Below are positions 1 through 12,013 of a DNA stretch of 64,000 bases, in pieces. Source of the DNA: Mucidula mucida. Its lineage: Eukaryota; Basidiomycota; Agaricomycetes; Agaricales; Physalacriaceae. The position numbers and the translations under genes are program-made. Below the pieces are notes generated by a model. That model did no database searches, had not been told where the DNA came from, and was given only the letters and a program-made list of their open reading frames with translations. Location of the stretch: positions 372,001 to 436,000 of the forward strand of contig JADNYV010000002.1 of NCBI GenBank assembly GCA_015501055.1. The letters are read 5' to 3'. How positions within the stretch are numbered: position 1 is the stretch's first letter; every line of letters starts with the position of its first letter.

Positions 1-641
1 GACAATGTGGGTAACACCGTCTCCAGAGTCAACAACCACCCCCGTCGTCAGACCTACAAATGATGGTCAGCGAGAAAGGATATGGTTCGCGCTGCACGCA
101 CCCTGAGCATAGAGCGTCAACACAGCTTGTATAGCGACATACACGCCATCAAAGCCGTACTCCTCGAACATAACTTGACACATTCTCTGCCGGTTGACCT
201 TCGGGTTCATTGGAGGCTCCGTCAACAACACCTTCCGGCCGCGGGGATCTACTTTGAGCTTTTCATCGAAGGTGTAGTCCCATAGATGCTTCATGTCCTC
301 CCAGTTCCTCACAATGCCGTGCTCCATGGGCTGTGTAATCTGCAAATAATTTCGGTTCTCTGCTGCCTCGTCGCCGATCATGATATCCTTAATCGTCGCG
401 TTTCCAACTCGCTCCTCTGCTCGTAGAATCGGCCGCCCGACAATGGAAGGGAATACTGCACAGAGTTGTATGGTCAACGAGTATCTCGAGTCCGAATTGG
501 AACCCACCATGTTCAGGAAAGTTGGAACCAGCGTAGCCTACTTTGACGAACTGCGAACACGTATAAGTGGGTGGATATCTCGATGGAAGAAGACCATACA
601 CCAGTTCCGTTATCTACGACCAGAGGCGGACCAGAATCCAT
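1..641 (-). CDS. ARP2: Actin-related protein 2 (Arp2), 3' part missing
   Basis: Arp2 is a subunit of the Arp2/3 complex, which nucleates branched actin filaments at the cell cortex. The start codon is at 641-639. Four exons can be read: 641-600, 550-508, 455-102 and 53-1, with introns of 49, 52 and 48 bp that all have GT..AG ends. The first codons give [14 protein letters not shown], followed by [29 protein letters not shown] and [17 protein letters not shown]. These match Arp2 better than conventional actin; the start and the MKHLWDYTF segment are diagnostic. The ATP-binding phosphate loop (VVDNGTG) is intact, and the last exon enters the second nucleotide loop ([11 protein letters not shown]). 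The window ends about 40% into the protein. Identification is secure; only the C-terminal part is unseen. Confidence 0.95.
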
Positions 642-840
642 GGTAGTTTGGAGACTAGAATTCAATTCAGTGATGAATGTCGGAAGTAAGGTAGAAGCTT
701 GTTTGTCACGCCCCTTTCCCTTGCTTTCCCGTTCACATGGGTCATTGAGAGTAATACTTCGACAGAGGATATATTCACTAATATACGGTATTGTAAGACG
801 GTAAACACTGTATTCTATTTCTCTATTCGGTCTAGGTAGT

Positions 841-2121
841 TCATTCAAACCCGATCCAAGGCTGCATTTGCCTGATAGGCATGTTCTTCGCAGTGCGAAT
901 GATATCTTGGCATTGAACAAGGCGCAGTTCACGCCCGCGCATCCTGCGAATGCGGCGCATGGGGTCTGCAGTATCCTTCTCGTCATCCGAAGCTTGTCGC
1001 TCTATGTCAGGTAGTGTCTCCGAGTATTCGTGAGTTACATATAATACTGCATGCGTTTTTGAAAGCGCTTGAGATACTGCGTACGACAGATTCGTAACAC
1101 CAGCCGGAAGGACAACAGTTGGTTCATTGAAATGCCCAAGTAGAAGAGCAGAGAAGAGATCTCCGACGCCTGAAAAGTATCCAGGTATGGTAGGAACACA
1201 ACAGGCGTGAACAAAGCGTCCTGAACTTGTCAAGGAGGAGCATATGCACAGTAGGTGTTCGCTGGACTCGTCCGCAGGAGGGCGTATGCCCGATGGCAAT
1301 AAGTCTAGTAGCCACTGTGTCAACGGGATCGAGCTGATCACTACGTTTGGAACATCGTGATCCTTATGTAGGATATTAAGAGCCGTATGAAGTGACGGCA
1401 GGTCATGCAAAACGGTATCCGTAAGCGTTCTGTCAATCGTGTCAGACATAATACCGAGTCCAAGGTGATGCCCTCACTCTACTTCGAACCAATTGGGAGT
1501 AATAACTGTCGCCAGAGATAACATCGCCTTGTACACCGGGACAACATCAGGCGCTACGTATAGCCGCCCAGAGTCACCCATAACAGCTGAGGTATGCATT
1601 AGCAGAAGCGACAAACATCCTCAAAAAAAGTACAAACGATCCAAGAGGTACACAAGACTTGGATTCTCTTTCTTCAGCTTGGTTGCAAGTTCTGAGACGG
1701 CCGTAAGGGCTTCTGCGCCAGGTATGTAGCCTGCTCCTCAAGTCAGATGAATGATTTTATCGAGGAGGAAATCGAACCTGTTAGTAATCGCGTAGGTTTA
1801 AGGAGCTCGTTGAGTTCCATAGCTTCAAAAATAGCGTTGAGCTCTTCTGCGTTCGTCTTGCTTCCTCCAGACCGCCTATAACCTGACTAGTCTTCATTTC
1901 AACGATTGATTCGAAATTCAACCAGAAAGGTACCTGCGTGGTTGCTAAAATTGACCGTATTTACGACCTTCAAAGAATTAAGCTGGACAGAACATCTGCG
2001 AGAGAGGCATAATGCGTACGTCAACATCATACCCAAGACATTGTAGGGGGAATACAGCTGCCTTTCCGCCCACGTAGCCGAAAGCTACGTGGGACTGGAT
2101 GCTCAGAATGCGTTCAGACAT
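841..2121 (-). CDS. Pyridoxal kinase (PdxK/Bud16 family)
   Basis: This enzyme phosphorylates pyridoxal, pyridoxine and pyridoxamine with ATP in the vitamin B6 salvage pathway in the cytosol. The start at 2121-2119 opens with [14 protein letters not shown], the conserved N-terminal substrate-binding strand of the family. Short exons then encode [35 protein letters not shown] and [16 protein letters not shown], in the order expected. The last exon carries the catalytic GVGD motif ([18 protein letters not shown]), with the base Asp present. About six introns of 45-60 bp are inferred from GT..AG ends and from continuity of the family motifs; the last one joins NWFEVE to [10 protein letters not shown]. 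The C-terminal stretch [21 protein letters not shown] is basic. It is divergent to the kinase gene that starts at 2237, with 115 bp between the two start codons. Confidence 0.9.
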
Positions 2122-2236
2122 GTGATCTGGCCTTTCTTATTACAAGTCGATGCGCGATTTAAAGAGGAAACTCACGGGAAATCCGATGAATCATAAATCG
2201 GCGAGTGTTGGGAGTAGGAGTAGATGAACTTAAGAG

Positions 2237-4566
2237 ATGACTCCGCCAAGGCCGCCGAAAGCCGAATTGGCCATGGCCGGATACGCGGCCCGCTTGGACA
2301 ATCTCATTGACCTCGAACTCTTATGGCAAGTTGACGATACGACCCAAAAACTTGCCAATGCCAACAATTACAACATTAGTTCGGACTAGAGCGCTCTTAA
2401 TATCTTGAGGGAAACTCAAGATGGACATTGGACATCTGCCAAAAGTCAGGCAACCTTAGGCCTAGCTAGCACTAACGCTTTTGGCCTTGACGTTACGTTT
2501 ACCGCTGCGATGCATATGGTCAGCGGCCTCGTCCAAGAAATCGACGCCTTGGAGAAAAAGTGTACTCTTGATGCTGATGCTAGGCGGCTACCTTCAGAGC
2601 AGGCCGCAGTTATCAATAACCTGTTGTTGAAGCTGAAGGTGCGGATGATACACATGATATAGTACCAGGATATTGACCCAACGTTCCCCCAGGATGCTAG
2701 CCATGAAGCTACCAATGTCACAGGCATATTCAAGTCCTCATTGCCTATCGTGAGGGAGATTCTACACGCTATCACCAACGATAGAGGAGTCGACACAGAT
2801 GATGGCCTTCTGTCGCGCTGTTATCATCTGCTCCAACAGTGATTTGGCTTGCATTGTAAATCTACTCCTAGCTAACGAGGTTATCCAGAGACCTTTCCGA
2901 CCTTCTGGAGAATTTGAAGGACTCAAGGGACGAATACAAAGGTGTCAAGAAATACTTGAAGGTTCTCTCACACCGTAAACGGGTGAACAGTATTTGTGTA
3001 GTCGTCGAACAAATGCAAGTGAAATATCTTCGGACAGTGAGTGTAACCTCGTTTCGCGAACATCCGACTTAACGATTCTCTCAAGGCGTCAAGCATCAGA
3101 GGAACCGTCACAGCTCAAAGGACGACTACATCAGTTGGAACCATGACTGAGAACACTGATATCGAATTTGTATCAATGGTGATGCCATCATCTGCTGCTG
3201 GGACGGCTACCACTGGAATCTCTGAGATGGAAGCGAACACAGTCCGCGACTTCCTTCGTTCAGGAAAACCTTGCCGCGATATCGAGACATCAGTGGCGAT
3301 GGATGCCACATGCCTCGTTGACTTCCTGCAACAAGTAAGTACCCAGCTTTGCCCTAATGAAATCAGCGTTCTCATGATTAATGGCTAAGGAAGTTGATGA
3401 CTCTTTTCATCTCGATGACGGCGACTATCGTAAGCGAACGACAAAATGTCTTTTATTCATCGCCAAAGTACATGGTGTCGTACCGACTTCGTTCTCATGT
3501 CCAGATGTAAGATGTCAAGGAAAACATGCGGTCTGGGGTGGCGGTTTCGCCGTAAGTACCTCTTCTGATTTTGACGTTCGTTCCAACAAATTCAACAGGA
3601 CATCTGGAAAGGCCAAATGAATGACGAAACAGTGTGTCTAAAGGTCTTGCGTATATTCTTGGAAAATGGACACGTCGAGCGCAAAAAGATGATCAAGGTG
3701 CTTTTATCGATAACACTTTCGAATCGCTCAAGTCTTCACGTTTGTGACCAGAGTTTCTGCAGCGAGGCACTTGTCTGGCGCAATCTCAATCACCCCAATG
3801 TTCTTCCCTTCATTGGGGTCAGCAAGGACCTTTTCTATCCCAGCTTTTGTTTGATATCTCCCTGGATGAATAACGGGAACATCATGGCATTTCTCTCTCA
3901 AAATCCAGACCACGATCGCCTACACTCGGTCAGTTACCAATACTGTCTGAACCCATCCCATAGTTGTTGAAGAAGCCATAGGTGACGGAAGTCGCGCAAG
4001 GCCTTGCATATCTGCACGCCTTGGCGCCACCGATTGTCCATGCTGATATACGTGGCGTAAGCATCCTTCTGAACGTCCGTACCTAGTTGATGATTCTCAG
4101 GCGAACATTCTTGTCACAGACGACCTGAAATGTTGTCTAGCGGACTTTGGATTGGCGTTGGCTGTAGAAAGTCAATCGCCAGCACTTTCTACCACGACGC
4201 TGCAAGGCTCGATCCGATGGCTGGCACCCGAGATACTGGATATTCGTTTATTTGATCCTCAATACGTGACTGCTAGAGACATATATGCATTTGGATGTAC
4301 GATACTAGAGGTCAATCATTGCATGATCCACCGTAATTCTTCTAATGCGAACGTAGATGTATACGGGGAAGCCTCCATTCTCTGAGATACACTCTGATGC
4401 GGCTATTATCCACGAAATTCTGACTAGGTGCAAGATGCCTTCCCAGCCGCCCGAGGACGTGTTCCCATCAGAAATGTGGGACTTGACTGAAAGTTGCCTA
4501 GCTGGATCCGCCACTGAGCGACCATCAGCTCATTCAATCCTTCGAATTCTCCAGGAGATGGTTTAA
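2237..4566 (+). CDS. Agaricomycete TKL-type protein kinase
   Basis: This is a predicted serine/threonine kinase of the tyrosine-kinase-like group that is expanded in mushrooms. The catalytic domain (about 3490-4566) has the glycine loop GGGFADIWKG, the ATP lysine in VCLKVLR, the helix C Glu in SEALVWRNLNHPNVLPF, the catalytic loop HADIRGANILV, the DFG in LADFGLAL, the APE in LAPEI and the closing ERPSAHSILRILQ. All catalytic residues are present, so it should be active. The upstream half (2237-3340) is helical and charged with no domain I recognise. Its first exon meets an in-frame TAG at 2388-2390 unless a weak GT..AG intron of about 60 bp is removed. The exact 5' structure is therefore unsure, and the true start could lie downstream. 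Substrate and pathway are unknown. Confidence 0.75.
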
Positions 4567-4706
4567 GGGAATGAGCTCTGTCCTCAAAGAGGCTATTACC
4601 ACGCAATGTTATGTAATGTCTATCTTGCATGCAGAATACGTCCAGATGAATAAAATCCAATGTCCAAGCCGATAAACCAACAATCGACTCTTTGTTGACC
4701 TCCAAT

Positions 4707-5941
4707 TTAAGCGAATAGTCCCCCGATCACAGTGGCAGCAATCCATGCAGACCAAGGAAGGATATCCGTTCCTGAAGCAAGGCTTCTCCCTAGATTAACA
4801 AGTCCCGGACCATCTACGTGAATACTGTCAGTTCGCGCCACCGATAGGACACTCGAACACTTACGGCAAATGCCGGAAAGTGCCCAACCTACTCCAAATA
4901 TTGCTGCGCCACACAAAAGCTTTGCGTCAATCAGCCCACTTTTTGGGATACGCCAAGGTCCTCCGAGTACCGGGACGTCGTCACTAGGGCTAAATACAGC
5001 GTGTAAGACGATTGCGAGAGGAAGCGCCCCGAGTGCAAGGAATGCTAGCGACGGATCGAAAGTGAGACTGGGAAGTTGGAGAAACGAGATGACTTTGCGA
5101 TTGTCTGTCAAATTAGACAAGGACAGAGAAAGAGCAAACTGGACGCTTGTATTGAATATTGAAATCATTCGTGAACGTTGCAGAAGTTGCTGTTTTTCTC
5201 TTGAAGAGGTCTGTGATCGCATCGATCAGCATTCACATAGCTGACTTTACAGACCAAAGACTTGCCGCATATTGGAAGTAGGATATGAGCATAGATATTA
5301 TTTGCAGGGAAAGCAGAATTGCCGAGGAACGGCCAAGGCCGTTCGTCCATTCCAAGTCAAACGGCGAAGACGTGAAGAGAGGATTATGGGAGTGGAATAT
5401 ATGCGCGGTAATCATGCCTGTTGTGAAGAAGGAAGCCACAGCCGCGAAGGACCTTGACCTTGACCTTAGTCGTTGGTCTCCGATTGAGACAGAATGCTCA
5501 CCTTCGTGATAACCTCCCGATGCCCGCTAGCATATGTCTATGAAGTGGTCATCGATGACAGTTCCTCCCACTTGCATACATTCACGTACCCTGACGTGCA
5601 GCCGTTGGCCATCTTTTAAGATAATTATGAGATTCCGAACGTCGTCAAGCGTAATGAAGTGGATTCACCTTCGACCCAAGTCCTACCAGGAATCCCGATA
5701 GAAGTAATTGGAGAGTGCCTGGGTTATACCGCGCCGTAGGTGGACCATCCAGTAGTCCAGTAATCAGTCCACCGACCACCAAGCCAGCGACGCCAGCGAA
5801 GGCTTCAAGATCTCCACGAACAGTACGGTGAAGGAAACCAGAAATGCCGAATACGCTTCCGTTTAACACGACAAGGGCGTGCATTGGGAGAGGCAGACCA
5901 AGGCCGCCTACGAAAGACCGCAGAGGCGTCGGCGTCAACAT
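4707..5941 (-). CDS. YeeE/YedE-family (sulphur transport) membrane protein
   Basis: This is a polytopic membrane protein of the YeeE/YedE family, whose bacterial members import thiosulfate. The start chosen is 5941-5939 (MLTPTPLRSFVGGLGLP). The two-module architecture of the family is visible. The first module has the segment LNGSVFGISGFLHRTVRG and, over two short introns, the motif NGCTSGHMLAGIGRLS with its conserved Cys. The second has FTTGMITAHIF and FGVGWALSGIC with the second conserved Cys. About eight hydrophobic segments can be counted. Introns are short, and one exon near 5560-5610 is under 30 bp. Fungal members are known only as family homologues, so thiosulfate or sulfur-compound transport is an inference from the motifs. 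The gene is convergent with the kinase upstream of it on the map. Confidence 0.8.
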
Positions 5942-6142
5942 GATGAACAGGCAATAAGAGCGATGTCGGAAGACATGTCCGCAAAGCGCGTCGCTAAAAG
6001 TAATCCGGGCGTGACGAATTACTAATGACGCGTGAACACGTGTGATTTGCTCTCCCCATTGAGACGAATTCGGCATTCCGCCTTACACTAGAGCGCGCTT
6101 GCAAGTCTCCAGTCGACGAGAACAGTTCTATTCCGATAAAAA

Positions 6143-7990
6143 CTATATTGGTTGTGCATCCTTTTTAATCAGCATGTCGTCCTTCTCGTGACCGGTCTCC
6201 TGAATTTCCATATCCTGCCTCAGCCTCTCGGCATCTCTTTTAATCTGAGAATCTACCTTTTCATGCATCACGCCAGGCGCATTGACGACTTGCAAAGATC
6301 TGCCAATCAATCCACGCCACATGGTGTGTCCGTCAACGAAGTCGCAATGCACATTTTCGACATCCTTCACGGACACAGGTTCCAATCCCGCAACCTTCCA
6401 CGTAACGTTTGATGCTCGCGATAGAACCGCAAGAACATAGTCGTTACTAGAGTAGCCATTCACCAATCTTCCAGCCACTAGCCGCCTGACACCTGCCCAC
6501 GTCTCCTTGTCAGTCGAGATAGGTGTGCCGTACACAAACACATGTTGTATTAGACCGAGGGTATCGCTTGGAGGAAGCGAGGCGAGATGTTTGAGTGCCT
6601 CCATAATGACCAGCGAACCCAGCGAGTATCCTGTGAGAGTAACAGGCCGTGTTCCAAAAACACGCTTCGCCAAGAGGTCCCCCAACACAGCGCCAGCTTT
6701 GAGGGCAAGGGCTCTTGAATTCGCCCATGGATTGTCTACATCATATGAGCTTAACCATCCGCGTCGCCTAAACATACCCACCTATAATTTGACCTATCTT
6801 GAGCCACGCTATCGGGGCTAACGAGCTCATCAAGCCAGCAAAAATGGTACGCCGAATAACTTCAGCTTTGATGTAGGTCATTGTTTGAGTTCTGACAAGC
6901 GTATAGAGAGCATCCGATAGTTCCGTCAACGCTTGAACTTCCTTATGAAAGCTCAGTCAGTATGCCGATGTACAGAAGAAGTAATGGGACTTACCCATTG
7001 CAGGGCAACAGTATCGCCTTCATCGAATATCATCCACGGATGGGTGACATCAGCTGGAGACGCCAACCAGCCACTGACACACAGCCTGACAGCAAGTGTC
7101 CCGTCTTCAGCTTGGTCCCCGACTGGTATAATAGCGAGGTCCCGTATCTCTCGGGTATGCCGTTCCACCATATTCCCAGTCGACCTGGCCCCATATGCCC
7201 CAAATAGAGCGCCGCAAACGACGGAAGAGCTCGCTATACCACTAGCAAGCAGTCCCGCGACAGTGCCACCAATACCTAACCAACCAAGGATTGTGGTGAC
7301 ACCTGCTCCCACTAGTGGCGCAGCTAAACCCCCAGTAACACCAACTAAAACGCCCCCCGCAACAGCACTGAGGCCGATCCCAACCATGCGCAGTGTCTTT
7401 CCCCGCGTTGCATGGTCTTTCGTTGTCGATTCAGCTTGTTGTTGGGCTTCCTTGACGGCGTCGTCTGGATACTTGAGAGTAGAGACTATAATGTGTTCGT
7501 TCAAGGGGCCCAAGCTCTGCAAAAAGACTCTGGTGTGAGCCGAATACTGCTTTGCGGCTGTTATGTCGAGGAAAAGGATTGCGTTGAGAATACGAGTGAG
7601 GTCTTGTTCGGGAGGCAGTCTTGGCAAATGTCCGGTTGATGTGTCTGCAAAAGGATCTAGTTCAGGGCATTCATCTGCAGCGAGCGATGTCAATTGTGTT
7701 CATATACGGTAAATGGAACGGCAGTTACCTTGTTCAGGCTGATTGCAAACCAACCAGGCATGCTGCAGCAGTTGTTGCGCCCAGCGATTCAAGGCCTCCC
7801 CGAACTGGTCCTTTGTTTGAGTCTTCTTCTTCTCCGAGAAAGATGATAGATTGAACTCTATGTCCGAGAAAAGGATGACAGTATTGCGATAGGCAGCAAG
7901 TCGACAGAAGAAGTGTTGGAAAACTGTGTCTCTCTGAGTTTGGGTGAGTTCTTTTGGGGGAGTAATCTGCGCCAGTCCCAAGTCCGGCAT
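6143..7990 (-). CDS. DUF726 / TMCO4-family membrane protein with lipase-like fold
   Basis: This belongs to the DUF726 family (human TMCO4, budding yeast Mil1/YFL034W). The start is at 7990-7988. The protein begins with a helical region (EALNRWAQQLLQHAWLVCNQPEQG). Two glycine-rich membrane segments follow (AVAGGVLVGVTGGLAAPLVGAG and the one ending ASSSVVCGALFGAYGA). The C-terminal half is an alpha/beta hydrolase-like domain whose nucleophile elbow is TGYSLGSLV, as in lipases, followed by HVFVYGTPIS. The segment ARSTGNMVERHTREIRDLAI is also typical of the family. Three introns of about 50-60 bp are inferred. Yeast Mil1 binds the AP-1 variant mu subunit, but no enzymatic activity has been firmly assigned to the family, so a role in membrane traffic or lipid turnover is only a suggestion here. 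Confidence 0.85.
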
Positions 7991-8193
7991 GGTACAACGA
8001 TGAGTGTCTGAAGCGAAGCGGTCATGGCTGGTTTATGACAAGCACAACTCTGCTGACGTCACGAGCTCGCATCGATGCGGTCACGTCTCATTCGCGAATT
8101 CAAGTCAACATTCAAAGTACACGATTGCTCAATATCTACCAGACAATATTTACAACGAACGATTACAAGTACGGATGAGGAAAAGACAACCCA

Positions 8194-9389
8194 TCAGCTC
8201 GTAGCTGATGCTGATGGAGGTGCGGGTTTTGCTTTACTGCGCCCCCACTTCACGGCCACCCGTTCATTGTCGATTTCGAGGCCATTAGCCCATGCTTGAG
8301 CTGCAGTCTCGGCAATGCTTCGATCCTTGAAGTTGACAAAGGCACATCTAGAGCGAACATCAGCAACCGAACCAAGCGGAAAACATTGCATCTACCTTGA
8401 TTTAGCAACATGTACTATAGAACGCAGTTGACTCGCATCAATAATAGGAAGGGAACGAAGAACTGTAGTGCGGACACTGAGTTCGGTTGATTCTGATGAT
8501 AATGACGAGAGGAAGAGCGACGTCTATAAAAGGTAAGAAAGAGTGGTATTACGGGCTTTGGAACCTACAATAGTCTCGTCATCTGGTGGCTTCAGGCCTT
8601 GGGCCTCGGCATGAGCGGACATGATCTTATTCGCAACCGGGTCATTCTTTCCGTGGTATCGATCCTGTATGTTTTGATTCGATAACGCATTATCGACAGG
8701 CATTTCGTGGCGGTAGGGACACTCGGTGCCTCGCGTGCATTCGCCCTTTGCATAGAAAGAGCATATCTTGGGTCGGTTGCGCTTATAATATGGGTCGGTT
8801 CGAGCCAGCTGCTTTAGCATCTCTTTGCCAACAGACGTCGTTCTACTGCTGCCCAGTAATGATTTATCGCCTTCAAACTAGAAAGGATGTCAGCTCCCGC
8901 ATTCGGCAGACGCGGGATGAATAACACACCTTGCTCTCCATGTTTTGCGCATAGTACTCCCGATTTATGTCGCTCGTCGGGGCACCAGCTTCCAATGCCA
9001 ATGCAGTATCTCGTACTTGAGTAGGCAATCCGTATTCGAGGTCGAGCAAACAAGTCTGGCACACATTTTTGACTTTAGCGCAGGTCTGGCAGATGACCGT
9101 GGTTTTGAAGCGACTACCAGCACCAGGATTCCATCGAAACACAGTGAAGGGACGCGCGCAAGTACCACAAGAGCGTCCGTATTCCTGTTTAGACTGAACA
9201 GAGGATGAGAAGGAGTACGACTGAGTCGGATATTGCGCTTACCATTCGAATGAACGGATTAGCACCCAAGCCTAGTACTTGATAAGCAACACGCTCATAA
9301 CTGTGGCAGGAAGGCGTACATGTTTCGCAGAGGATAGGGAACTCGCTCTGCTCCCAGCCAGCTTTGTTGATATCAGCTTTAGGCGGCAT
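8194..9389 (-). CDS. SLT11: Pre-mRNA splicing factor Slt11/Ecm2 (RBM22 family)
   Basis: Slt11/Ecm2 (human RBM22 is related) binds the U2/U6 and intron RNA in the active spliceosome as part of the NineTeen-related complex. The start is at 9389-9387 and the protein opens with [20 protein letters not shown], near identical to the family. Zinc ribbons follow (CETC, then [13 protein letters not shown], then [19 protein letters not shown]). A CCCH finger of spacing C-x7-C-x5-C-x3-H begins at [10 protein letters not shown]. The C-terminal RRM (SLFLSSL at its start and [19 protein letters not shown]) is spread over three exons. All metal-binding residues are present. Introns are short, and one falls inside the RRM. 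The gene is divergent with MET8, with just 48 bp between the two ATGs. Confidence 0.92.
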
Positions 9390-9437
9390 TGTGGTAAGTT
9401 ATCAAGAAAGGAAGGAGGCTCTCTCTTCCTTTACAAA

Positions 9438-10425
9438 ATGGCCTCCATCTCCATCCCGCCTACGCCGCCGTCCATCTCGCCTACGCCTTCGTCTGTTTCG
9501 CCTACATCTTCCCAATTCTCATCGTCGACACCTCCAGAAATCTCGCCAGTTGTCGGCGGCACGTCACTGCTTGTCGCCTGGCAGCTCAAAGGCAAACAGG
9601 TGCTCATCGTCGGCGGCGGCCAAGTGGCATCAAGTCGCATTGAACACATCCTTGCAGCTGATGCCAACATTGTCTTGCTCGCTCCTCACAAAGGCGTCAA
9701 CTCTCGCACAAAGCAATACATCGACCTCTACCCGAACCGGATCACACATTATGACCGCCGTTTTACAGGACCCGCAGAACTTCACAAGATGGACATGGTT
9801 CTAACGGCTCTCGACGATCCTGTTCGTTCCCGCGAGATCGTCGAAATGTGTCGGCAGCAGAAAATCCCAGTCAACGCAGCAGACATTCCGGACCTCTGCG
9901 ACTTTTACTTTGGTGCTCAAATTCGCGATGGACCTCTTCATATCTTGATATCCACCAATGGTTCTGGTCCCAGAATTGCTGCTCTCATAAATCGAAACTG
10001 AAGGATGGTTTGTCGGGATATGAAGGCGAAGCGATCAGGCGAGTTGGCGAGTTGCGAGCACGCTTGAAGGACCGTGCGCCTGGGGTTGGAGGACCTGTTA
10101 GTCGGAAGAGGATGAAGTGGATGACACAGCTGTGTAACGAGTGGCATCTCGAGGACTTGACGCAGCTAGACGACGCGATGGTTACGAAGCTGTTGGACGA
10201 AGGGTGGGAGAAGGACCGCGTTCCATCTATACAACAAGTCGGAGGACAAAGCAAACATCGTCCAAACGCGTTGAACTCGGTACAGTCTTCTATCTGGCCG
10301 GCGATGGCTGGATTTGTTGCGGGAGGACTTGCTACCGTTCTCCTCCCGAAGATCATGGTTAGTACCCCCAACTTCGTCCTCAGAAACTGTTTTAACTGAA
10401 TGAGCTAGATTTATCCTTTCGCTTG
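9438..10425 (+). CDS. MET8: Siroheme synthase Met8 (precorrin-2 dehydrogenase/ferrochelatase)
   Basis: Met8 oxidises precorrin-2 with NAD and inserts iron, making siroheme for sulfite and nitrite reductase. The start is at 9438. A Pro/Ser-rich leader of about 45 residues precedes the Rossmann motif VLIVGGGQVASSRI. Then come NRITHYDRRFTGP and NAADIPDLCDFYFGA; the Asp in this block is the family's catalytic position. The sequence HILISTNGSGPRIAAL follows. Directly after it the frame changes at the AAA run at 9995-9997; one more A there would restore continuity into LKDGLSGYEGEAIRRVGELR. The last intron (GTTAGT..CTAG, ending 10407) joins a hydrophobic tail, AMAGFVAGGLATVLLPKIM, to a short end IYPFA. 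The C-terminal membrane-like segment is unlike yeast Met8. I regard the frame break as a base-calling error, since the rest is intact. Confidence 0.9.
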
Positions 10426-10570
10426 AACATGTCGATTGTTTTGTAAACTAGTTTGATTGTAGCTTTGTAGGAGAAATATTCATACTTTAAATTTTGAGGC
10501 GTAAAGCATTCGGCATCAATTTTGTTAGCCTTTCTTTCCCCTTTAGGACATACATTTTTTCCCTTGCACC

Positions 10571-12013
10571 ATGGCACAAGCTGGGTCTCTTGTTCACTAT
10601 AGCGGGCACCAATACTTTCGACATCGACTAGCACTGTCAATTCTAAGCGGAAAACCTGTAAAAATCGATAAAATACGCTCTGATGACAAAAATCCAGGTT
10701 TACGAGGTAGGAAGCACATTCAACATCCTTTCGTCTTCTATAAACATTCCTAGATTTTGAGATTAGTCTCTTGCGATTGATGGAAAAGATTACGAATGGA
10801 ACAGTGATTGAGATATCCATTACAGGTGCGTCTACGTTCTCCCACTACAACTCTACTTAATACCGGATAACATAGGTACCGCAATACTACTAAAACCAGG
10901 AATCATATCTGGCGGCCCCGTTGTCCACGACTGCCCGCTCTCAAGATCGATTGGATACTTCCTTGAGGCAGTCATCCTGCTCGCTCCGTTTGCCAAAAAA
11001 CCTCTGCAGTTGACCATCAGAGGGATAACCAGCGACGATAATGACCTCTCCGTGCGCCGCATCTCGAATAGCCGTCGTAAATGGCTCATCTCACCAGGCA
11101 GATTTGATACGCATAGCGTCACTTCCCCACCTACAACTATTTGGGATCTCTGATGGACTTGAATTACGGGTATGAACCACTCTGGCAGTCATTATTTTCG
11201 TCGACTTACGCGTTCACTAGATAAAAAGACGCGGTGCACCTCCCGCAGGCGGCGGTGAAGTGCAATTTCTGTGTCCCGTCGTAAAACAGGTCAAGACGAT
11301 CAACTTTAATGAGCCCGGTAAAATCAAAAGGATTCGTGGTATCGCGTACGTTGGCTTCGTTATTGTTCAAGAAGAGAGATCTTCATAATTGTTTTAGACA
11401 CGCGGTACACGTGAGCCCTCAATTCTCGAACCGAATGATAGAATCATGTCGTTCTATTCTAAATCGCTACATACCCGACATATACCTCTATTCCGATGTC
11501 TATAAGGGTGACGAGAGTGGAAAGTACGTCCAGTTTTCATGTGAGAAAACACCTTCTGATGATAATTGTAGATCGCCGGGGTATGCGTTAACGCTGGTAG
11601 CAGAATCAACGACCTCTGTTATCCATTGTGCGGAGGCAACGTCGCGTCCTGGTATCAGTCCGGAGGATACTGCTCTGGACGCGACGCGAAGTTTGCTATC
11701 TGAGATTGAACGAGGCGGATGTGTTGATCAAAAGCATCAATCTCTCGTCTTGATCTTGATGGTCCTTGGGAGTGAAGACGTCGGTCGGTGTCGGATGGCA
11801 GAACCCACACCTCGGACGTACGTGGTATTGCGTTTTTTCCTCAACTAATATTCACATTTCGTGATCAGGATACAATTACTGAGGGACATCAAGGATTTCT
11901 TTGGAACGTCCTTCAAGATCGTTGCTGTGGACCCGTCAGACCCGGACTGCACTCAGCTTCTCTATTCATGTTATGGAACTGGATATGTGAACGCCAATAG
12001 GACATTGGCATAA
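10571..12013 (+). CDS. RCL1: RNA 3'-phosphate cyclase-like protein Rcl1
   Basis: Rcl1 is a nucleolar U3 snoRNP-associated protein needed for early pre-18S rRNA cleavage. It is related to RNA cyclase but not catalytically equivalent. The ATG at 10571 starts an exon ending near SDDKNPGLR, and several short exons continue. Recognisable blocks in order are EISLLRLMEKITNGTVIEI, LLKPGIISGGPVVHDC, PLSRSIGYFLEAVILLAPF, IKKRGAPPAGGGEVQF, VSPQFSNRMIESCRSILN, DVYKGDESGKSPGYALTLVA, RGGCVDQKHQSLVLILMVL and GTGYVNANR just before the stop at 12011-12013. SRSIGYFLE and GAPPAGGGEV mark the Rcl1 branch. Six or seven introns are needed. It is convergent with the Crinkler-like gene. Confidence 0.93.
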
